This document shows positions 1 through 4,306 of a stretch of DNA of 5,448 nt, piece after piece (within the stretch, counting starts at the first letter, position 1; each line of letters starts with the position of its first letter). A model generated the notes under the pieces. That model ran no database searches. It was not told the origin of the DNA and was given only the letters and a program-made list of their open reading frames with translations. This DNA is from Acidaminococcales bacterium (GTDB lineage Bacteria; Bacillota; Negativicutes; Acidaminococcales; JAISLQ01): the NCBI GenBank assembly GCA_031275255.1, contig JAISPA010000073.1:1-5448 (forward strand). Direction: 5' to 3'. Position numbers and translations under genes: made by a program.

Positions 1-694
1 GCACGCAGACATGGCCGGCCTGGGCGATCTGGCGCAAGGCAAATTCAATCCCGCCGTTTATTCTGCGCCGGTCATTACAGGCAATACCCAGTGAACCCGC
101 TATCCGGTCGGCAATTTTAAAACCTATGCCCTCGACTTCATAAGCCAGCCGGTAAGGATTGCTTTTAAGCAGTTCAATAACCGCGCCACCGTACACCTTT
201 TGCAGTTTGGGCGCATAGTTGGCGCTGATCCCGTTTTCCTCCAGAAAAAGCATGAGTTCTCTTATTTCGGCCAGTTCGCCGTAAGAGGCGCTGATGGTAT
301 TCGCCTTTTTGGCGCCGATGCCGCTCACCTCGGTCAGCCGGGACGGTTTCTCGCTCAGAACGCGCAAGGTATCCGGGCCGAAACACGCGACGATGCGCGC
401 GGCCATAGCTCTGCCCACTCCCTTTATAGCGCCCGAGCCCAAAAACCTTTCCATCCCCCCAAGAGACAGTCCGGCGGCGCTTTTAAAGGAAACGGCCTTG
501 AATTGACGGCCAAACCGGGCGTGTTCCACCCATTGCCCTTCGAGGGATATTTCTTCCCCCAAAAGCGGCGGCATGCTGTTCATGACGACGGAAACGCTGC
601 TATTGCCGGCGCCGGCAACTTTAAACACGCAAAAATTATTGTCGCCGCTTTGAAAGATGATCGCGTCCACAACGCCCTCAAGCCGCTCGCGCAT
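1..694 (-). CDS. recD2: RecD2-type ATP-dependent DNA helicase, N-terminal part (cut by the window edge)
   Basis: This is the N-terminal 231 codons of a RecD-like (RecD2/YrrC) 5'-to-3' DNA helicase, a cytoplasmic DNA-repair and replication-fork protein that acts without RecB and RecC. Residues 1 to about 75 match the small OB-like N-terminal domain (EGVVDAIIFQS, then NFCVFKV). Residues 84-105 hold the family signature FLGSGAIKGVGRAMAARIV, a helix-hairpin-helix segment. A second HhH sits at 120-135 (LTEVSGIGAKKANTI). Residues 150-183 follow the RecD2 pattern of FLEENGIS, KVYGG and NPYRLA. A third HhH is at 185-204 (YEVEGIGFKIADRIAGSLGI). The two RecA-like motor domains and Walker motifs should lie beyond the left edge; family members are usually 700-800 residues. 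The ATG at 692-694 is preceded by GGAGGA (703-708 on the plus strand), 8 nt away, which fixes the start. It is divergent from the SpeD-like gene, and I see no convincing promoter for it. A weak TATATT (729-734) lacks a -35 box. Confidence 0.93.
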   Translation of the reverse strand, partial: MRERLEGVVDAIIFQSGDNNFCVFKVAGAGNSSVSVVMNSMPPLLGEEISLEGQWVEHARFGRQFKAVSFKSAAGLSLGGMERFLGSGAIKGVGRAMAARIVACFGPDTLRVLSEKPSRLTEVSGIGAKKANTISASYGELAEIRELMLFLEENGISANYAPKLQKVYGGAVIELLKSNPYRLAYEVEGIGFKIADRIAGSLGIACNDRRRINGGIEFALRQIAQAGHVCV

Positions 695-713
695 TGGCTT
701 TATCCTCCGTCTT

Positions 714-727
714 GGCGGCGCGCCGCC
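714..727. repeat. 14-bp perfect GC palindrome upstream of recD2
   Basis: GGCGGCGCGCCGCC is a perfect inverted repeat placed 6 bp upstream of the recD2 Shine-Dalgarno sequence. In a recD2 transcript starting further upstream it could form a 5-bp GC stem with a CGCG loop right next to the ribosome site. In DNA it could be a protein site. In GC-rich DNA it may also be chance, and I infer no function. Confidence 0.3.
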
Positions 728-739
728 GAATATACCCTT

Positions 740-768
740 TTGACAGCCGGCCTTTTATGGCATATAAT
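740..768 (+). promoter_or_regulatory. Exact-consensus sigma-A promoter for the SpeD-like gene
   Basis: TTGACA (740-745) and TATAAT (763-768) are both exact consensus hexamers, separated by exactly 17 bp. Transcription should start near 775-776, leaving a leader of about 120 nt before the ATG at 898. It points away from recD2 and toward the SpeD-like gene, the only plus-strand gene here. A perfect -35 and -10 pair at optimal spacing predicts strong basal expression unless a repressor or the leader RNA limits it. The hexamers and spacing are read directly; strength is inferred. Confidence 0.85.
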
Positions 769-783
769 ATTTATCATTACCGA

Positions 784-820
784 GCCGGCACGCCCTGAGA
801 CCGGCGTAGACTCAACCGGC
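784..820 (+). promoter_or_regulatory. Candidate folded leader RNA ahead of the SpeD-like gene
   Basis: The leader just after the predicted transcription start contains nested complementary arms. GCCGG (784-788) can pair with CCGGC (816-820), enclosing ACGCC (790-794) paired with GGCGT (803-807). The loop of the inner hairpin holds TGAG (796-799), complementary to CTCA (811-814) on its 3' side, which would make a compact H-type pseudoknot. CCGGC also recurs three times, at 785, 801 and 816, so alternative pairings compete. I do not recognise a known riboswitch class here. All pairings are short and the region is GC-rich, so this is a weak structural prediction only. Confidence 0.25.
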
Positions 821-882
821 AGGCAGCGAAGCCCGGAGCGCCGCCCGCCGCATGCAGTATCGTTCAGCACCGGAAAACCGCG

Positions 883-893
883 AAAAAGGTGAT
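883..893 (+). promoter_or_regulatory. Ribosome binding site that decides the SpeD-like start
   Basis: AAAAAGGTGAT matches the 3' half of the ideal anti-16S sequence AAAGGAGGTGAT and ends 4 nt before the ATG at 898. The alternative GTG at 889 lies inside this site and so cannot use it. This favours the ATG and a 155-residue product. Upstream CAC (868-870) could pair with GTG (889-891) around a CGG-AAAA-CCG mini-hairpin and partly mask the site, but that pairing is weak. Confidence 0.6.
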
Positions 894-897
894 AGTT

Positions 898-1365
898 ATG
901 TTACCAGGCCGGCAGATAATCCTTGATCTGTACAATTGCGATTTTGACAGATTAAACGACCAGGCCGATCTGCTGCCCGCACTGGAAAAAATCATGGCGG
1001 ACAGCGCCATGCCGGCCCTGTCCTATTCCGTGCAGCCGCACGATGAGGACGGAGGCTTTTCCATAGCCGTTTTTCACCGGCACGGTCATGTGGTTATCCA
1101 TACTTTCCCCGCCACGGGCTTCGCTACGGCGGACGTTTTTTCGGCGGCGGCGGATACTGCCGTCGAGAAAGTATCGACAAAAATAAAGCAAATCTTAAAG
1201 TCGGAAAGAAACAAAAACACCATTTTGAAAAGGGGCGATTTCGGCTCGCTGAACGATATGAGGCCAACCATGAAACGGCAGATAAAAGCCTGGCGCAGGG
1301 TGCGCAATACCAGCGCGAAAATGTTAAGCATGCTGAAAAACAAAACACCGCCGTCCATAGACTGA
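898..1365 (+). CDS. SpeD (S-adenosylmethionine decarboxylase)-family protein lacking the pyruvoyl serine; probable pseudoenzyme
   Basis: Canonical SpeD decarboxylates S-adenosylmethionine for spermidine synthesis after cutting itself at Glu62-Ser63, turning Ser63 into a pyruvoyl cofactor. This 155-residue protein aligns almost without gaps to that family. PGRQIILDLYNCD (3-15) matches the GRHI start, Ser55 is present, HVVIHTFP (64-71) matches HLTIHTWP including His68, and ADVF (78-81) matches the segment before the catalytic Cys. The residues needed for catalysis are changed: Ser63 is Gly, Glu62 is His, Cys83 is Ala, and Glu72 is Ala. Self-cleavage and SAM decarboxylation are therefore not expected. 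After the usual family end (ILKRG, 109-113) comes a basic tail of about 40 residues (114-155) with a possible amphipathic helix at 124-147. ATG 898 is chosen over GTG 889 because of the ribosome site. No speE or other polyamine gene is nearby. It might be a prozyme-like partner, a ligand sensor or something else; the actual function is unknown. Family membership is much more certain than role. Confidence 0.85.
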   Translation: MLPGRQIILDLYNCDFDRLNDQADLLPALEKIMADSAMPALSYSVQPHDEDGGFSIAVFHRHGHVVIHTFPATGFATADVFSAAADTAVEKVSTKIKQILKSERNKNTILKRGDFGSLNDMRPTMKRQIKAWRRVRNTSAKMLSMLKNKTPPSID

Positions 1366-1420
1366 AAAACATCGCCCTAACGCGGACGCTTTTTTGTCAG
1401 ATCACCGGCGCCGCGAATGA

Positions 1421-1465
1421 ACCGCCGCCGGGGAACGGTTTCATACTGTTCCCGGCGGCGGTTTT
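1421..1465 (+). terminator. Intrinsic terminator after the SpeD-like gene
   Basis: ACCGCCGCCGGGGAAC (1421-1436) pairs with GTTCCCGGCGGCGGT (1448-1462) through about 15 base pairs with one bulged G and an 11-nt loop, followed by TTTT (1462-1465). It lies between convergent genes, 56 bp after the SpeD-like stop and 15 bp before the TPR stop codon. On the minus strand the hairpin is followed only by TTCATT, so it should be a poorer terminator for the TPR transcript, although the very stable stem may serve both directions. Confidence 0.75.
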
Positions 1466-1479
1466 CGTGGCCGGCGCTC

Positions 1480-2301
1480 TCAAGCGTCATCCGGCCTTTC
1501 GATTATGCCTTCAGGCAGATAAAGTGAAAGTTCCGGCCTTATTTTCACGGCCCGCTTCAAATCGCGCTTAGCGTCTTTGAAATTACCGTTCTTGGACTGC
1601 GCCATGCCCCGGCCAAAATAAAGCGCGGCGGCGTTTTCATCGAAAAAAGGCCGCCCTGTACAGTCGGCGAACTCATGCATCCCCTGCTTTCGCGCTTTTT
1701 TAGGTGTTTTTTTGTAAAGGCGCAGCGCCTCGGTATAATCGGCGATCGCCCGGCCGAAATCGCTTGCCGATTCCCAAATAACCGCCCGGCCGTAATAAGC
1801 GAACGGGCTGGCGGGAAAAATTTCAATTGCTCTGTCCGCGCCGGCCGCGGCCTCACTCTCTTCGCCCAGGAGATGCAAAATATAACTGTTAAAGAAATAT
1901 CCTTCTTCCCGGTCCGGCGCGATCCGCACCGCCTCCCGCGCGTCGTTGGCGGCCTGAATAAGGTTGCCCGCCCTGACCCAGGCTTTGGCGCTGCCCAAAT
2001 ACAACTCCGCCTGTTCGGGATTGCTGAGTATGGCTTTGCTGAAAAACAGCACGGACGCTTCATACTCCCCTTCCCGATAGGACTTTTGCCCCATCGCCGC
2101 AAAATAGGCGCCGGCGTCCGGCCCGATTGAGGCGTTGCCGGTCAGCGGCAAAAAGAGAAAGAGAAAAAGAAAAAATAAATTTTTCGTTGTTTGACGCCAT
2201 TTTTTTTTGCACGAGACTTCTTGCCGCAGGCGATTAGGCTCCCGGCGGATATCATCCGGGTACGCACCGGACTGATGAAAGCCATGATCAATGTCAGGCA
2301 A
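1480..2301 (-). CDS. Exported TPR-repeat protein of unknown specific function
   Basis: This 273-residue protein has a hydrophobic export segment followed by about five tetratricopeptide repeats, a scaffold for protein-protein contacts. A basic stretch KKKWRQTTK (32-40) leads into NLFFLFLFLFLPL (41-53), with a likely signal peptidase site after TGNA (54-57). Repeats lie near 64-97, 98-131, 133-165, 166-199 and 224-257, each with the A/G-x-x-Y/F, G-x-x-x-x-A and P-terminal pattern (for example GEYEASVLFFSKAILSNPE). No lipobox Cys or enzymatic domain is seen. The start is a TTG at 2301, supported by GGGGAGGG seven nt upstream. It gives an unusually long polar stretch of about 31 residues before the signal peptide that looks poorly protein-like. 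Nine consecutive A residues encode Lys32-34, so a single-base slip would destroy the frame. The gene begins 35 bp after the glmS stop on the same strand with no terminator, so it is probably in the glmS transcript. A role in the cell envelope is inference from export and context. Confidence 0.8.
   Translation of the reverse strand: MPDIDHGFHQSGAYPDDIRREPNRLRQEVSCKKKWRQTTKNLFFLFLFLFLPLTGNASIGPDAGAYFAAMGQKSYREGEYEASVLFFSKAILSNPEQAELYLGSAKAWVRAGNLIQAANDAREAVRIAPDREEGYFFNSYILHLLGEESEAAAGADRAIEIFPASPFAYYGRAVIWESASDFGRAIADYTEALRLYKKTPKKARKQGMHEFADCTGRPFFDENAAALYFGRGMAQSKNGNFKDAKRDLKRAVKIRPELSLYLPEGIIERPDDA
2200..2208 (-). repeat. A9 homopolymer in the N-terminal coding part of the TPR gene
   Basis: Nine consecutive T on the plus strand read as A9 in the TPR gene, encoding Lys32-34 just before the hydrophobic signal segment. 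The frame from the TTG start is open only with the present count. Removing one A leads to a stop near 2142, and adding one leads to a stop near 2064. With eight As, a GTG at 2210-2212 would instead start a compact signal peptide beginning MQKKWRQTTK. This could be a contingency tract, or the count could be a sequencing or assembly error. Confidence 0.5.
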
Positions 2302-2307
2302 ATTACT

Positions 2308-2315
2308 CCCTCCCC
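2308..2315 (-). promoter_or_regulatory. Ribosome binding site for the TPR gene
   Basis: GGGGAGGG on the minus strand, including GGAGG, ends 6-7 nt before the TTG at 2301. This is the only strong Shine-Dalgarno sequence upstream of the TPR frame and is the reason for choosing the TTG start, despite the unusual N-terminal extension it implies. Confidence 0.6.
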
Positions 2316-2336
2316 GGCCGGCGCGGAAAGCACCGT

Positions 2337-4166
2337 TTATTCCACGGTTACGCTCTTTGCCAGGTTTCTCGGCATATCTACGTTGCAGCCCCGGCTCAGC
2401 GCCGCGTAATAGGCTAAAAGCTGCAAAGGTATGACCGCAAGCACCGGCGCGAGATATTTATCGGTATGCGGTATGTATACCGCGTGGTCAACATATTTTT
2501 CTATGTTGGCGTCATTTTCCATGGCGATGCCGATGACCAAGGCGTCCCGCGCCTTAACTTCTTTTATATTGCTCAGGGTTTTTTCGTAAACTTCCTCCTG
2601 GGTCGCCAGCGCGATCACCGGCGTACCGGCAACGATGAGCGCGAGCGTCCCGTGTTTCAATTCGCCCGCGGCGTAAGCCTCGGCGTGGATATAGGATATT
2701 TCCTTCAATTTGAGCGAGCCTTCAAGCGCCACTGCGTAATCAAGCAGGCGGCCGATGAAAAAGACGTCTTCGCTGGCGGCGTATTGCTGGGCGAATACCT
2801 TTATCGGATCGACGTCTTCCAAAAGTTTATGTATCCGCTCCGGCATACACTTGATCTCTGCGACGATTTCCTTGAGGCGCCGCTCCTGGGTACTCCCGGA
2901 AAGTTGCGCCATATAGACGGCCAAAAGCAGAAGCACCATGATCTGAGTGGTATAAGCCTTGGTCGAGGCGACCGCTATTTCCGGGCCGGCATAGGTGTAA
3001 AGCGCCTTGCCCGCTTCCCGGGCAATGGATGAATCCACTACGTTGGTTATGGCCAGGGTTTGCGCGCCAAGCCGTTTGGCCTCTTTAAGCGCGGCCAAAG
3101 TGTCGCTGGTCTCTCCCGACTGGCTTACCACGATCAGCAGGCAATCGCTGCCGACGATCGGCGCGCGATAGCGAAATTCCGACGCGATGTCCGTCTCCAC
3201 CGGCACGCGGGTCAGCTGCTCGATATAGTGTTTGCCGACCATGCCGGCGTGATAGGCGGTGCCGCAGGCAACTATAAAAATCTTCCTGATTTTTTCCATC
3301 TCCCGCGCCGTCCAGCTTAATTCCTCAAACACCACCGAATGCCCGTCCTTGCCGATGCGCCCGCTTAAAGTATCGCGGACAGCTTTGGGCTGATCGTATA
3401 TCTCCTTGATCATAAAATGCTCATAGCCGCCTTTTTCAGCGGCTTGCGCATTCCAAGTCACGACAAATTCTTTTTTGTCGATAGGTTCCCCTTTGCTATT
3501 TTCAATCCGCACGCTGTCCTTTGTAACGATCGCCGTCTCGCCGTCGCTCAATATATAGGTGCGCCGGGTTTTGGCGATGATCGCTGGTATATCGGACGCT
3601 ATGTAGTTGGCCCGCTCGCCGAGCCCTATAACCAGCGGATTGTCTTTTTTGGTGCAAATAAGCCGGTCGGGTTGGTAGGCGCTCATAAACACCAGAGAAT
3701 AAGAGCCTTCGATGATTGCCAGCACTTTTCTTACCGTGCCGAGCAGATCGCCGGTATAATGCTTTTGCATAAGCTGCGCCACAACTTCGGTATCCGTTTC
3801 AGAGGTAAAAGTATAGCCTTCGCTCAGCAGGGCTTCTTTCAATTCCAGATAATTTTCGATGATTCCGTTGTGAACAACGATAAATTTGCCGTCGCAGCTT
3901 GAGTGCGGATGGCTGTTGCGATCGGACGGGCGTCCGTGCGTCGCCCAGCGGGTATGTCCGACGCCGGCGTGACCCGCGGGCGGATTGTGCTCCAATTTTT
4001 GTTTAAGCGCCTCCAGGCGGCCGGCCGTTTTCTCCACTACTATCTTCTGGCCGTCATATACCGCTATCCCCGCCGAATCATATCCCCGGTACTCCAACCT
4101 TGACAAGCCGTCAAGCAAAAAAGGCGTCGCGTTTTCTTCCCCGATATAGCCGACAATACCACACAT
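2337..4166 (-). CDS. glmS: Glutamine--fructose-6-phosphate aminotransferase (isomerizing), GlmS
   Basis: GlmS converts fructose-6-phosphate and glutamine into glucosamine-6-phosphate and glutamate, the committed step of UDP-GlcNAc and peptidoglycan precursor synthesis in the cytoplasm. The 609-residue length equals the family norm. The Ntn glutaminase domain (about 2-230) has the nucleophile Cys2 exposed once Met1 is removed (MCGIVGYIG), HTRWATHG (71-78), Asn100-Gly101 of the oxyanion hole, and ETDTE (123-127). The isomerase half has two SIS domains. SIS-1 carries CGTAYHAG (301-308), SQSGETSDTL (348-357) and STKAYTTQ (401-408). SIS-2 carries KLKEISYIHAEAYAAGELKHG (486-506). The C-terminus PRNLAKSVTVE (599-609) includes the Lys that binds the sugar. 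No key residue is missing. The start is the ATG placing Cys at position 2, preceded by GGGGA (4174-4178) at 7-nt spacing; an in-frame TTG at 4205 would bury the nucleophile and is rejected. It lies downstream of glmM, the next enzyme in the pathway. No glmS ribozyme is seen upstream. Confidence 0.98.
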   Translation of the reverse strand: MCGIVGYIGEENATPFLLDGLSRLEYRGYDSAGIAVYDGQKIVVEKTAGRLEALKQKLEHNPPAGHAGVGHTRWATHGRPSDRNSHPHSSCDGKFIVVHNGIIENYLELKEALLSEGYTFTSETDTEVVAQLMQKHYTGDLLGTVRKVLAIIEGSYSLVFMSAYQPDRLICTKKDNPLVIGLGERANYIASDIPAIIAKTRRTYILSDGETAIVTKDSVRIENSKGEPIDKKEFVVTWNAQAAEKGGYEHFMIKEIYDQPKAVRDTLSGRIGKDGHSVVFEELSWTAREMEKIRKIFIVACGTAYHAGMVGKHYIEQLTRVPVETDIASEFRYRAPIVGSDCLLIVVSQSGETSDTLAALKEAKRLGAQTLAITNVVDSSIAREAGKALYTYAGPEIAVASTKAYTTQIMVLLLLAVYMAQLSGSTQERRLKEIVAEIKCMPERIHKLLEDVDPIKVFAQQYAASEDVFFIGRLLDYAVALEGSLKLKEISYIHAEAYAAGELKHGTLALIVAGTPVIALATQEEVYEKTLSNIKEVKARDALVIGIAMENDANIEKYVDHAVYIPHTDKYLAPVLAVIPLQLLAYYAALSRGCNVDMPRNLAKSVTVE

Positions 4167-4227
4167 GGCAAAGTCCCCTTTCATGCAATCCGCCACGTGC
4201 GGCAAATAAACACGCAGCCCTATTCTT

Positions 4228-4236
4228 ATTATAACA
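4228..4236 (-). promoter_or_regulatory. Extended -10 promoter for glmS
   Basis: On the minus strand the sequence reads TGTTATAAT, an exact TATAAT (4228-4233) with the TGn extension (4234-4236). The -35 region about 17 bp upstream is a poor match, which is common with extended -10 promoters. Transcription would start near 4221, giving a leader of about 55 nt before the glmS ATG. That leader has only a weak CCGC-ACGTG-GCGG hairpin near 4190-4202. It suggests glmS can be transcribed independently of glmM. Confidence 0.65.
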
Positions 4237-4263
4237 AAATAACGGGAAAAATACCGTCCGCGG

Positions 4264-4275
4264 GGAAAATTTTCC
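4264..4275. repeat. 12-bp palindrome in the glmM-glmS gap
   Basis: GGAAAATTTTCC is a perfect inverted repeat about 30 bp upstream of the glmS -10 box, on the -35 side. It is a plausible protein-binding site for controlling glmS. It could also be the AT-rich tail region of the adjacent glmM hairpin. No regulator is indicated by the sequence. Confidence 0.3.
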
Positions 4276-4278
4276 GGC

Positions 4279-4306
4279 CTGGCCGCCCGCAGGCTGCGGC
4301 GGCCGG
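4279..4306 (-). terminator. Hairpin after glmM, possible weak terminator or attenuator
   Basis: Directly after the glmM stop, GGCCGCC and GGCGGCC (plus strand 4281-4287 and 4298-4304, extendable by one G-U and one C-G pair) form a GC stem with an inner GCA-GGC-TGC mini-hairpin. A competing pairing of CCGGCC (4274-4279) with GGCCGG (4301-4306) exists. On the minus strand it is followed by AGGCCGGAAAATTTTCC rather than an immediate T-run. Termination is therefore probably partial, leaving some read-through from glmM into glmS. Confidence 0.4.

Noticed and set aside
729..734. TATATT on the minus strand as a recD2 -10 box
   Set aside because: No acceptable -35 lies at 16-18 bp, and the region is AT-rich because of the opposing promoter. 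It is mentioned only as a weak candidate.
785..820. CCGGC recurring at 15-16 bp spacing as a CRISPR-like or operator array
   Set aside because: The shared unit is only 5-6 bp and CCGGC is common throughout this GC-rich window. It is better treated as part of possible RNA pairing.
889..891. GTG as start of the SpeD-like gene
   Set aside because: It lies inside the ribosome binding site used by the ATG at 898. The ATG start also brings the numbering into register with canonical SpeD.
200..892. Long plus-strand open frame of 230 codons antisense to recD2
   Set aside because: It overlaps the strongly supported recD2 N-terminus, its translation shows no recognisable domain and is low in protein-like character, and it runs through the consensus promoter. 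GC-rich genes often leave long antisense open frames.
1352..1395. CGTCC/GGACG pairing followed by T6 as a terminator of the SpeD-like gene
   Set aside because: The stem is only 5 bp with a 27-nt loop and overlaps the coding end. The hairpin at 1421-1465 is far stronger.
2466..3902. Several plus-strand open frames (for example 2466-3032 and 3417-3902) opposite glmS
   Set aside because: They mirror a fully conserved glmS frame, have no ribosome sites of note and show no known family pattern.
4203..4205. Upstream TTG as start of glmS
   Set aside because: It would add 13 residues before MCGIVG, and GlmS needs Cys as its mature N-terminal residue. The ATG at 4164-4166 has its own good ribosome site.
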